Notes: generated by a model not told the origin, from the sequence alone. Positions 1 to 6,909 are shown, counted from the first letter of the stretch. The stretch is 15,507 nucleotides of DNA from JAIEPT01 sp038217425 (GCA_038217425.1 JBBQPM010000169.1:1-15507), one strand, 5' to 3'. Translations and numbers: made by a program.

Positions 1-64
1 CAGGTCGCGTAAGCGCCTGGAGCACAGCATCCCGTGCGGTTACTCCAGGCGCTTACGCGACCTG
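1..64. repeat. Perfect 22-bp inverted repeat, long hairpin
   Basis: Positions 1-22 are exactly reverse-complementary to 43-64, with a 20-nt loop (23-42). The arm begins CAGGTCGCGTAAGCGCC. Such a hairpin may act as a transcription terminator for a gene left of the window or be a dispersed palindromic repeat; no T-tract follows, so a classical intrinsic terminator is not supported. The repeat may continue beyond the window edge. Part of the arm (GTCGCGTAAGCG) loosely resembles the arm of the hairpin at 1437-1479 (GTCGCTAACGC). Confidence 0.85.
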
Positions 65-96
65 GCTCGCCGATTATGCCGGGACGAGTGCCGGAA

Positions 97-126
97 ACCA
101 TTGGCGCGCCCTTCGGAGCCGATGGT
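97..126. repeat. Imperfect short inverted repeat upstream of gspF
   Basis: ACCATTGGC (97-105) faces GCCGATGGT (118-126), a 9-bp stem if one G-U pair is allowed, with a 12-nt GC-rich loop. It lies between the large hairpin at 1-64 and the candidate promoter. It could be part of the end of an upstream transcript or a chance structure. Nothing else recognisable lies in 65-149. Confidence 0.3.
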
Positions 127-149
127 AACTTGATCCGTCTCAAGAAAAC

Positions 150-178
150 TTGGTTACCCTTCTCGCGCCGGCTAGAAT
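150..178 (+). promoter_or_regulatory. Candidate sigma70-type promoter of the secretion operon
   Basis: TTGGTT at 150-155 and TAGAAT at 173-178 are separated by 17 bp, a reasonable match to TTGACA-N17-TATAAT. Transcription would start near 185, giving a leader of about 20 nt before the ATG at 206, with GGAG at 190-193 as a weak ribosome binding site. The promoter sits just downstream of the two palindromes, consistent with the start of a new transcription unit. Prediction by eye only. Confidence 0.45.
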
Positions 179-205
179 AGTCTGCGGTGGGAGCGAGACC
201 GATTC

Positions 206-1423
206 ATGCCGCGATTTACTTACAACGTCCGCAATGCGGCTGGCCGCCGCGAGACCGGGACGCGCGATGCGTCCACCGCGCAAACGCTGGTCGCCGACCT
301 GCGCCAACGCGGCTGGATGGTCCTGGACATCCAACCCGCCGCCAGCGCCGTCTCTTTCTCCCTTGGCATGCTCAACCCGTTCCGCTATCTGCCGCCGCGC
401 TCCGTGGACGTCGAAATCAGCCTGCAGCAAATCGCCGTCATGTTGCGCAGCGGCTTGACGTTGCTCGCCAGTCTCAAACTGGTCGCCGAGTATGCGAGCC
501 GGCGGTCGATGCAAACCGTCTGGGCCGCGGTTGCCGACAAGATTCAGCAGGGCTCCTCGCTCGCCGACGCCATGATGGAACATCGCTGCTTCCCCAAGCT
601 CGTCGTCCAGCTCGTCCGCGTCGGCGAACAGACCGGTACCCTCGAAGAGGTCGTCTCCCGCTCCTCCGAAACCATGCAACGGCGCCGACATCTGCGCACC
701 CAGCTCCTCACCGCGCTCACCTATCCCGGCATCGTCCTCTTATCCGCCATCGGCGTCTCCATCTTCATGGTCGTCAGCGTCATCCCCAAACTCCAGGTCT
801 TCCTCAAAGCCCTCGGCAAAAAACTCCCCCCCGTTACCCAGGCCCTCATCGACGTCTCAGACTTCGTCAAGGACTACGGACTGCACATCCTCGTCGGCTT
901 TCTGGCCTTGATTGTCACGCTCGTTGCGTTATACCTCTGGCCGCCTGGACGGCTCTGGCTCGACCGCGCCGTCCTCCGCGTGCCCGTGTTCGGCAAGCTC
1001 TTTCGGCTCTCGGCCACGGTGCAGTTCTCCCATGCCATGATGGTCCTCCTGCGCAGCGGCATCACGCTCGTGCAGGGCCTCAAGACCGTGGGAGAGCTGA
1101 TCCGCAATCAGTTCGCGGCCCAGGCGGTGGAGCGGGCGCGGGTCGCGGTGATCCAGGGGGGAGCGCTGGGCGAACAACTTCAGGGGACGAACGCCTTCAT
1201 GCCGATGCTGGCACGCATGACGTCGGTCGGAGAACAGGCCGGCACGCTCGACGAGGTCTTGGAGGAGGTGGCGAAGTTTCACGAGAACCAGCTCGCCTCC
1301 GCGATCAAGACGCTCAGCACCATCATCGAGCCGATCATGGTCGTCCTGGTGGGAGGTATCGTCGGCTTCGTCTATATCTCGTTCTTCGTGGCGTTGTTTG
1401 CGGCCGCGGGGTCGGGGCGGTAA
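206..1423 (+). CDS. gspF: Type II secretion / type IV pilus inner-membrane platform protein (GspF/PilC family)
   Basis: This 405-residue protein has the normal length and layout of GspF/PilC, the polytopic platform protein that links the assembly ATPase to pseudopilin or pilin assembly in the inner membrane. An N-terminal cytoplasmic region (MPRFTYNVRNAAGR, typical of the family) precedes two repeated T2SF domains at about 70-190 and 270-395. The repeats share a diagnostic motif, VGEQTGTLEEVV at 139-150 and VGEQAGTLDEVL at 341-352. Hydrophobic segments lie near 174-194, 226-246 and 375-400; the last includes the family's Glu-Pro pair (375-376). The ATG at 206 gives the family-typical N-terminus, with GGAG at 190-193 upstream. 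It opens a plus-strand cluster with a secretin, which supports the assignment. No GspE/PilB ATPase is visible; it may lie outside the window. Whether the machine is T2SS or pilus-like cannot be decided. Confidence 0.95.
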   Translation: MPRFTYNVRNAAGRRETGTRDASTAQTLVADLRQRGWMVLDIQPAASAVSFSLGMLNPFRYLPPRSVDVEISLQQIAVMLRSGLTLLASLKLVAEYASRRSMQTVWAAVADKIQQGSSLADAMMEHRCFPKLVVQLVRVGEQTGTLEEVVSRSSETMQRRRHLRTQLLTALTYPGIVLLSAIGVSIFMVVSVIPKLQVFLKALGKKLPPVTQALIDVSDFVKDYGLHILVGFLALIVTLVALYLWPPGRLWLDRAVLRVPVFGKLFRLSATVQFSHAMMVLLRSGITLVQGLKTVGELIRNQFAAQAVERARVAVIQGGALGEQLQGTNAFMPMLARMTSVGEQAGTLDEVLEEVAKFHENQLASAIKTLSTIIEPIMVVLVGGIVGFVYISFFVALFAAAGSGR

Positions 1424-1436
1424 GATTTCTTTCGGA

Positions 1437-1479
1437 GAAGCGTTAGCGACGATCGTGCAAAGTTCGTCGCTAACGCTTC
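1437..1479. repeat. Perfect 16-bp inverted repeat between gspF and the next gene
   Basis: GAAGCGTTAGCGACGA (1437-1452) pairs exactly with 1464-1479 around an 11-nt loop. It starts 13 bp after the gspF stop and ends 20 bp before the AGGAG of the next gene. There is no T-tract. It could stabilise the 3' end of the gspF message, attenuate read-through, or be a copy of a dispersed palindromic repeat. Confidence 0.85.
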
Positions 1480-1499
1480 CAGCTCGGAAATTCGACTGC

Positions 1500-1504
1500 A
1501 GGAG
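1500..1504 (+). promoter_or_regulatory. Ribosome binding site deciding the start at 1512
   Basis: AGGAG lies 7 nt before the ATG at 1512. Together with the signal peptide that starts there, it favours 1512 over the in-frame upstream ATG at 1398, which would overlap the end of gspF and run through the hairpin. Confidence 0.75.
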
Positions 1505-1511
1505 AAACACC

Positions 1512-1937
1512 ATGAAGAAGCTGTTATTTTCGGGACTTTTGGGACTGACGCTGGCGGGTTCGGCGTGGGGGCAAGTGCCGCCGCCGGTCGTACCGCCGCC
1601 TGCGCTGCCGCCGGTCGCGCCGGTGCCGCTGCCGCCGCGGACCGATCCGACCGACATCAAGGGGGCGCCTGAGCTGGAGAAGCTGTACCAGAAACAAGCC
1701 GTAGCGGCCGCGGCGCCGATGAAGGCGATCCCGGTCGTTCTCAAGGGACGCGTGCTGACGGCCGACTCGCAGTACGCCCTGCTCGAATTCGCCGGGAAGA
1801 CCGTGCGCGTGCAGAAGGGGTCGCAAGTCACGCTGCAATTCGGCGACGCGCAGCTCACGTATCGGGTCATTTTGATCGACGCCGACGTCGTGGAACTCGA
1901 AGTGCTTCCGTACAAGGAAACGATGTACGTTCGTTAG
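1512..1937 (+). CDS. Exported proline-rich protein with GspC/PilP-like C-terminus
   Basis: This is a 141-residue protein. Residues 1-20 form a clear Sec signal peptide (KK, hydrophobic core, SAWG then Gln). A proline-rich linker follows (about 21-42, repeated PPP/APP blocks), then a short helical stretch (about 51-72). The compact C-terminal domain at about 75-135 contains VVLKGRVLTADSQYALLEF, KTVRVQKGSQVTL and YRVILIDADVVELEV. That pattern of a small beta-domain with a Gly-Arg strand and an Ile-Asp-x-Asp-Val-Val-x-Leu ending resembles the homology region of GspC and the periplasmic domain of PilP, which contact the secretin N0 domain. Position between the platform protein and the secretin fits a connector role in the periplasm. 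The family match is by eye only; it could be a planctomycete-specific protein of the same role. Confidence 0.6.
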   Translation: MKKLLFSGLLGLTLAGSAWGQVPPPVVPPPALPPVAPVPLPPRTDPTDIKGAPELEKLYQKQAVAAAAPMKAIPVVLKGRVLTADSQYALLEFAGKTVRVQKGSQVTLQFGDAQLTYRVILIDADVVELEVLPYKETMYVR

Positions 1938-2004
1938 TGGAGGATGCCGAGACAGCCGCGTAGCCAGCGAACGCCAGGCGGCTTATGTCGGAAGCAAGGA
2001 GTTC

Positions 2005-2038
2005 GCCCATGGGTGGATGGGCCTATCCAAGGATGGAG
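2005..2038 (+). promoter_or_regulatory. Leader of the secretin gene: small hairpin and ribosome binding site
   Basis: GCCCAT (2005-2010) and ATGGGC (2017-2022) can form a 6-bp stem just before GGATGGAG (2031-2038), whose GGAG is 7 nt from the ATG at 2046. The Shine-Dalgarno match and the signal peptide at 2046 select this start over the upstream in-frame ATG at 1944, which would add 34 unlike residues. The stem is short and may be chance. Confidence 0.5.
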
Positions 2039-2045
2039 TAGGTTT

Positions 2046-4163
2046 ATGTTCGTTCGCAAGAAGCTTTTCCTTCTGGCATGTACGCTGGCCGTGCTGGGGG
2101 GAACGTACGGTCTGAGGGCGCAGTTGCCGAAACTCCCGCCGCTCGGCGGTAAGGCGATCCCCGGATTCGCGCAGCCGCCGCAATTTCCGCCGCCGCCGAA
2201 CGTCAACGTCGGCGCCCGCGTGCCGCTCATCGAGTTCAAGGATCTCGCGCTCGACGAGGCGATGAAGCTCTTCTCGGAAACGACCGGCATGCGCATCGTC
2301 GTCTCCGGCGAAGCGGGCAAGAACAAGATCTCATTCTATGTCCGCGACGTCGCTCCCATGGACGCCATCGTGGCGCTCACCAAGGCCAACAAGCTGTTTT
2401 ACCGCGAAGAGCCGGGCAGCGGCATCGTCACCATCTTTACGAACGACGAGTTTCGCCGCAATCTCAACAATTACCGCGACGACAAGATCGAAATCTTCAC
2501 GCTGCTCTACCCCAATCCGCTCGACGTCGCCCAGGCAATCAAGGATTTGTTCGGCAACCGCGTGCGGCTCAATCTGGGCGCGGGGACCGATAACGAAGTG
2601 CTCAACGATCTCACCAATCGCTTCAGCCGATTCGACATTCTCGACGCCCGCAGCCAGGGATTGGGGATCTTCCAAAACATCGGCGGGGTCGGAGGCCAAG
2701 GGGGCGGTATCGGCGGGCTCGGCGGCATCGGCGGCGGGTTGGGAGGCATTGGCGGTGGGTTAGGCGGCATCGGCGGTGGGTTAGGCGGCATCGGCGGCGG
2801 CCTGGGCGGACAACGCGGCGGACTGGGCGGGCAGCAAGGAGGCTTCGGCCGCGGCGGGCTCTCCGGCGCCAACCTCGTCGGCCAGGCCTTTCAGCAAAAC
2901 CTACTCGGAACCCAGGGCCAAAATCAAGCAGGCAAGACGTTCGACCCCTCCAAGCTCAACGCCGAAACCGTGCAGGCATTGGTCCAGGCGGAAAAAGAAG
3001 GCAAGAGCATCGACCGCTTCATCCAAATCCTCGAAGGAAACACCGACCAGGCCGACATCAACGTCTCGGTCGTCCGGCGCAATAACCAGCTGGTCGTCCG
3101 TGTCGGCGATGACGCGACGATGAATCAGATCCGCGGCATCGTCCATCAACTCGACGTGCCGACGCCGCTGGTGTTGCTCGAAGTAAAGATCTTGCTCATC
3201 GATCTGGACGATAATTTTCGGTCGGCATTCGACTTTCAGTTCAGCGACGGCTTCACGACGGGCAGCTTCTCGACGGGGGACATTCTCGCCCCGTTACCCC
3301 CGAATCGAAACACCTCCATTGCGCCGCGCGGCACCGGCTTCAACCCAAACGACTTCCTCCTTCAGTACGCCTCGGCGAACTTTCGGGCTCGGCTGCAACT
3401 CCTGGAAACCAAAGGCAGACTGACGACTCTCTCGACGCCGATGCTTCTGACGGCGAATAACGAGGTGAGCAAGATCTTCTCCGGGAGAACGCAACCGATC
3501 ACGGTGGGATTCACCCCCGCGCAAGTTGTCGACAACGGAGCCGTGGGCGGCGGAACCGCGGTCGCGGGGACCCCCATCACGGTGCAACAGGACATTGGCA
3601 TGTCGCTCTTCGTGACCCCCAACATCAATGCCGATCGGACCGTAACGCTGCGACTCCTGCAAGAGACCTCGACGCTTGGCGCTCCCACGACCATTCCCGT
3701 CGTGTCCGCGGACGGAACGGGGTTCGTGGAAGTTCCCGTCGATACGATCGAACGCCGAAACGTCACGGGCACGTTTGTGGCGCAGGACGGCAAAGTCATC
3801 GTGATCGGCGGTCTAATTAACGAGGAACTCGTCGATACCAAAACTCAAGTTCCCTTGCTCGGCGAAGTCCCGGGACTCGGCTTCTTCTTTCAACGCCGCG
3901 ACAAGACGCGCAAGCGCACCGAGCTGGTCATCATGATCCGCCCGTACGTCTTCAACACGCCGCAAGAGTCGGCGGTGCTGACCAAGGATCTCATGGAAAA
4001 CCTGAGCCTGCATCCCTCCAGCCCCGCCGCCATCGGCAATATGGGGGCGTTCCAGGCCAACGAAGTCTTGCGGCCGCGTCTGCCCGGCGATCGGGCCGCG
4101 CAGCCGAGCTTGCTGAATCTGTTTCGCTTCCACAACCCGGTCGGCGAGGCTCCCCGGCCATGA
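2046..4163 (+). CDS. Secretin (GspD/PilQ superfamily), outer-membrane channel
   Basis: This is a 705-residue secretin, the multimeric outer-membrane gate of type II secretion or type IV pilus systems. Residues 1-26 are a signal peptide (VRKK, hydrophobic core, LRAQ). A proline-rich linker is followed by an N0/STN-like domain at about 60-115 (IEFKDLALDEAMKLFSETTG). A second N-domain lies near 146-195 (FTLLYPNPLDVAQAIKDLFG). A Gly-rich insert at about 213-274 interrupts the N-domains. A further N-domain (VVRRNNQLVVRVGDDAT, about 342-370) leads to the secretin core at about 375-640. The core carries the hallmark near its end, VPLLGEVPGLGFFF then RTELVIMIRPYV. About 65 residues follow as a C-terminal tail, perhaps a pilotin-binding S-domain. 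The start at 2046 is chosen for the signal peptide and GGAG. Its stop TGA overlaps the start of the lipoprotein gene. Confidence 0.93.
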   Translation: MFVRKKLFLLACTLAVLGGTYGLRAQLPKLPPLGGKAIPGFAQPPQFPPPPNVNVGARVPLIEFKDLALDEAMKLFSETTGMRIVVSGEAGKNKISFYVRDVAPMDAIVALTKANKLFYREEPGSGIVTIFTNDEFRRNLNNYRDDKIEIFTLLYPNPLDVAQAIKDLFGNRVRLNLGAGTDNEVLNDLTNRFSRFDILDARSQGLGIFQNIGGVGGQGGGIGGLGGIGGGLGGIGGGLGGIGGGLGGIGGGLGGQRGGLGGQQGGFGRGGLSGANLVGQAFQQNLLGTQGQNQAGKTFDPSKLNAETVQALVQAEKEGKSIDRFIQILEGNTDQADINVSVVRRNNQLVVRVGDDATMNQIRGIVHQLDVPTPLVLLEVKILLIDLDDNFRSAFDFQFSDGFTTGSFSTGDILAPLPPNRNTSIAPRGTGFNPNDFLLQYASANFRARLQLLETKGRLTTLSTPMLLTANNEVSKIFSGRTQPITVGFTPAQVVDNGAVGGGTAVAGTPITVQQDIGMSLFVTPNINADRTVTLRLLQETSTLGAPTTIPVVSADGTGFVEVPVDTIERRNVTGTFVAQDGKVIVIGGLINEELVDTKTQVPLLGEVPGLGFFFQRRDKTRKRTELVIMIRPYVFNTPQESAVLTKDLMENLSLHPSSPAAIGNMGAFQANEVLRPRLPGDRAAQPSLLNLFRFHNPVGEAPRP
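2703..2804 (+). repeat. In-frame 21-bp tandem repeat encoding GGIGGGL units
   Basis: Four consecutive 21-bp units (2721-2741, 2742-2762, 2763-2783, 2784-2804) each encode GGIGGGL with only a few base changes, preceded by an 18-bp partial unit (2703-2720). They make the core of the secretin's Gly-rich insert. The length keeps the reading frame, so unit number could change by slippage without breaking the gene. Confidence 0.9.
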
Positions 4164-5728
4164 TGCACCCACGCAAAACCATCCGCGAAAGCCCAGGGAT
4201 GGCGATCCCTGGGAAGCTGCAAGCCCAGGGACAGCCGTCCCTGGGCTTTCGGACGCTCGCCCTCGTGTGCTTGACGCTCGTCGGCTGCGTCCATTCGCCG
4301 CCGACCGACGTCAAGAGCAGCGTCAAATCGAGCCCCGTCCCCCGTGCCAAGACCTCGGGCGTCGCCAAGGTCGGCGTCGACGGTTACCTCCTCGGCGAAG
4401 GCGAACAGCCCCCCGCGTCGGCGGAGCTTTTCTGGAAGTTCTTCCAGGAACGCTGCGCCATGAACAACGAAGCCCTCCTGGTCTCGGTCATCTGCCGATA
4501 CCCCGAGGCGGCGCTCGAAACCCTCAAGCGTTCGCGATCCGCACAGGCCAAGGATGCCCGGCTCCTGAAGCTCGCGCAGCTCGTCGATCGCCGGCTGGGC
4601 GACAAGGCCGCCAACTGGAGCGAACTCGTGGCCGACAAGGCGCGCACCCCGGCCAAGTATCAGGCGTACGAAACGCTGCGCGAGATCACGCTCAAGTTGC
4701 ACTCGGCCCAGCAGCACGACAAGGTCGATCTCGCCGGCTGGCAAAAATTGACGCCGAGCTTGCCCCCGATCTTGCAGGCTGAGGCGCTGCGTCTGCAGGC
4801 AATCACGCATCTGGCATGTCTGCGGCACGAACCGGCCGCGGCGGCGCTGGAACGCGCGGTCGAATTGGCCTCGGGCTCTCCGCTCGAAGCCGCCCACCTT
4901 CGGCTCCTCCTGGGCGACGTCTGCCATCGCTGCGAGAAACACGAACGCGCGGTCGCCCTGTGGAGCCAGGCGATCCTTGCCGCGAGTCGATACGTCATCG
5001 GACAAGACCCCGTGCTCGACCCGGCGTTCTGGGAACGCGCCATCGTCGGGCATCCGTACGGCATCCATTGGCCCGCCGCAACCAAGGACGCGCTCGCCGC
5101 CATCTTGCGCGAGAACTTCCTCGGCGGTACCAAGTGGAACCTCTCGGCTCCGACCAAGGACGGCTATCAGCATGGCGAAGAGGCGGTCTGGCTGTGGGTC
5201 GGCCACGCCCGGCTCGTGCGCAAGGAAGGCAAGTCCGCGTTGGTCGCCTTCAAGCGGGCGGAAAGTCTCGCAAACAACGAGGAGCTCGTCGATCGCCTGC
5301 GGATCTGCCAGGCCCAGGCGTTCGCGCTCATGGGGCAATCGGTCGCGGCGTTGCCCCTCTTGGTGGCGATCATTCAGAAGCGACAGGATCTGGCGCCGAC
5401 GGCGCTGGCGGCTCTGGGTTCCATCAAAGTTTCGGAGGGGATGATCGAGCCGGGCGCCAAGCTGTTGGCCAATGCGCTGCAGCTGGGCAAAGACCGCGCC
5501 TGGCAGGGCCGCGCCGAGGCGGAAGCCGACTTTGGTTTGGCGCTGCTCGTGCAAGGTCGAGAAAGCGAGGGACTCGCCAGCCTGCATCGCGCGCAAGCCC
5601 GTTTCGAACAGGCGGGACAGCATGAAGAATGGACGCAGGCCTTGCTGAACGAGTCGGCGTACCTGGAAAACATCGGCCAGGCGGGCAAGGCGCAGGACGT
5701 GCAGGGGCGCATCGCCAGTCAACGATAG
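4160..5728 (+). CDS. Large TPR-containing lipoprotein coupled to the secretin gene
   Basis: This 522-residue protein starts with ATG at 4160, which overlaps the secretin stop in ATGA and so implies translational coupling; a second ATG follows at once, and another lies at residue 14. A lipoprotein signal runs from about 31 to 43 (RTLALVCLTLVGC) with lipobox LVGC, modified Cys 43 and Val at +2, compatible with outer-membrane sorting. The rest is helical with degenerate tetratricopeptide-like pairs, e.g. about 206-236, 243-275, 343-370, 375-405 and 450-510. No enzyme motif is seen. TPR lipoproteins such as PilF/PilW act as secretin pilotins, so a role in secretin targeting or assembly is plausible from context, though the protein is much longer than those. 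Residues 9-32 are encoded by a palindromic repeat. The exact family is not recognised. Confidence 0.85.
   Translation: MMHPRKTIRESPGMAIPGKLQAQGQPSLGFRTLALVCLTLVGCVHSPPTDVKSSVKSSPVPRAKTSGVAKVGVDGYLLGEGEQPPASAELFWKFFQERCAMNNEALLVSVICRYPEAALETLKRSRSAQAKDARLLKLAQLVDRRLGDKAANWSELVADKARTPAKYQAYETLREITLKLHSAQQHDKVDLAGWQKLTPSLPPILQAEALRLQAITHLACLRHEPAAAALERAVELASGSPLEAAHLRLLLGDVCHRCEKHERAVALWSQAILAASRYVIGQDPVLDPAFWERAIVGHPYGIHWPAATKDALAAILRENFLGGTKWNLSAPTKDGYQHGEEAVWLWVGHARLVRKEGKSALVAFKRAESLANNEELVDRLRICQAQAFALMGQSVAALPLLVAIIQKRQDLAPTALAALGSIKVSEGMIEPGAKLLANALQLGKDRAWQGRAEAEADFGLALLVQGRESEGLASLHRAQARFEQAGQHEEWTQALLNESAYLENIGQAGKAQDVQGRIASQR
4186..4251. repeat. Compound palindrome: two CCCAGGGA hairpins inside a larger inverted repeat
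   Basis: CGAAAGCCCAGGGA (4186-4199) is exactly complementary to 4238-4251. Inside lie two further hairpins: CCCAGGGAT (4192-4200) with 4205-4213 around GGCG, and AAGCCCAGGGAC (4221-4232) with 4237-4248 around AGCC. The four CCCAGGGA/TCCCTGGG blocks can therefore pair in alternative ways. The element lies wholly inside the first codons of the lipoprotein gene and encodes the n-region of its signal peptide. It looks like a dispersed repeat element that inserted near the gene start. Confidence 0.9.
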
Positions 5729-5772
5729 CGAGGATGCCGTTTGGGCGCCGGCAAAAATAAAGTCTTCAAAAT

Positions 5773-5869
5773 AGCCACAGAGGGCACAGAGAACACAGAG
5801 CAATAAACCGGAATTTGCGATATTCGCTGAGAATTTCAATTCTCTGTGCTCTCTGTGACCTCTGTGGCT
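5773..5869. terminator. Large inverted repeat at the convergent gene junction, likely bidirectional terminator
   Basis: The 28-nt arm 5773-5800 pairs with 5842-5869 at 26 of 28 positions. Each arm is itself a run of 9-bp units (CCACAGAGG, GCACAGAGA, ACACAGAG). The 41-nt loop has an extra AT-rich palindrome, GAGAATT (5829-5835) with AATTCTC (5838-5844). It fills the 166-bp gap between the converging lipoprotein and tsaD genes. A TTTTTA run at 5875-5880 follows the right arm on the plus strand, helpful for termination of the secretion operon. A terminator role is inferred from position. Confidence 0.7.
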
Positions 5870-5894
5870 CGAACTTTTTACCTACTTCGGCGCG

Positions 5895-6908
5895 TCAACG
5901 ATAGTTCGGCTGAGCGTCGAGATCGAGCGGGGCGAACATCCCGTGCTCCCACTTTTCCACCGCGACGGCGGCCATCGCGGCGTTGTCGGTGCATAACGCC
6001 AGCGGCGGAATGAAGAGTTCCGCGCGTTGCTTCTGCGTCATCGCTTCGAGCGCCTTTCGCAACGAACCATTGGCACTGACGCCGCCGCCGACCGCGAGTC
6101 GTGACAGCCCGGTGTCACGCAGCGCTTGCCGACATTTGCCGACCAGGACGTCGACGACTGCCTGCTGAAAGCTCGCCGCCAAATCCGCCCGGCGTTTGCC
6201 CGGCCCCGGCAACGGCCCCGTCGCCACCCCCTGGCCATGCAGCGCGTAGAGCAGCGCCGTCTTCAGCCCGCTGAAACTAAACTCCAGCCGATCCGTGTTC
6301 AGAAACGAGCGCGGTAGCGCTACCGCACGCGGATCGCCGTCTCGGGCTTCGCGTTCGACGGCCGGTCCGCCCGGGAAGCCCAGGCCCAGGGTCTTCGCGG
6401 CTTTATCGAACGCTTCGCCGGCGGCGTCGTCGATGGTGGCGCCGAGCAGTTCGAAGTCGAGCGCCGTCTTGCAGTGAAACAGGCTCGTGTGCCCGCCGGA
6501 AACGACCAGACCGACGCAGGGGAAGATCTCGCGCCCGGCGGCGAGCCGGCAGGCGTAGATATGGGCCTCGATGTGATTGCAGGCGATCAGCGGCACATCC
6601 AATGCGAGGGCGAGCATCTTGGCCGCGGCGACGCCGACGAGCAAGGCGCCGACCAGGCCCGGCGTATTGAGCACGACGACGCAGCCGACGTCGGTCAACT
6701 TCCTCTCGGCCTGTTTGAGAGCTTCGTCGAGGACGGGGAGAAAGTTTTGCAGATGCGCCCGGGCGGCGACTTCGGGAACGACCCCCTGGAACTTGGAATG
6801 GATCGCATGCTGCGACGCGACGACGCTGGCCAGCACACGCCGCTGATCGTCGAACAAAGCGACGGCGGTTTCATCGCACGACGTTTCGATGGCGAGAAAA
6901 AGCATCAT
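5895..6908 (-). CDS. tsaD: tRNA N6-adenosine threonylcarbamoyltransferase TsaD
   Basis: This 337-residue protein matches the usual TsaD (formerly Gcp/YgjD) length. TsaD transfers the threonylcarbamoyl group from TC-AMP to A37 of ANN-decoding tRNAs, working in the cytoplasm with TsaB and TsaE. Visible hallmarks are the N-terminal ASKHA phosphate-binding segment LAIETSCDETAVAL (5-18), the metal-binding pair H112 and H116 in ACNHIEAHIYA, GLVVSGGHTSLF (133-144), FPGGPAVE (178-185), FSFSGLKTA (210-218), GGGVSANGSLR (274-284) and the metal Asp308 in CTDNAAM. It is intact. Two adjacent ATGs exist at 6908 and 6905; GGAGG at 6922-6926 lies upstream at a long spacing, within or next to the hairpin arm. 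It follows the TatD-like gene by 71 bp on the same strand and may be cotranscribed with it. Confidence 0.97.
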   Translation of the reverse strand: MMLFLAIETSCDETAVALFDDQRRVLASVVASQHAIHSKFQGVVPEVAARAHLQNFLPVLDEALKQAERKLTDVGCVVVLNTPGLVGALLVGVAAAKMLALALDVPLIACNHIEAHIYACRLAAGREIFPCVGLVVSGGHTSLFHCKTALDFELLGATIDDAAGEAFDKAAKTLGLGFPGGPAVEREARDGDPRAVALPRSFLNTDRLEFSFSGLKTALLYALHGQGVATGPLPGPGKRRADLAASFQQAVVDVLVGKCRQALRDTGLSRLAVGGGVSANGSLRKALEAMTQKQRAELFIPPLALCTDNAAMAAVAVEKWEHGMFAPLDLDAQPNYR

Positions 6909-6909
6909 A

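Noticed and set aside
187..1446. 419-codon plus-strand frame overlapping gspF in another frame
   Set aside because: Arg/Pro-rich shadow translation; the gspF frame has the conserved family motifs.
1944..2045. Longer secretin start at 1944
   Set aside because: It would add 34 residues unlike any export signal before a good signal peptide; GGAG is placed correctly for 2046.
3890..5839. 649-codon open frame on the minus strand opposite the secretin end and lipoprotein gene
   Set aside because: It is antisense to two well-supported genes, begins inside the CACAGAG repeat and has no recognisable motif; long antisense frames are common in GC-rich DNA.
5773..5869. Possible CRISPR-like array because of the repeated CACAGAG units
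   Set aside because: Units are 9 bp and directly adjacent without spacers, arranged as two inverted arms; no cas genes are present.
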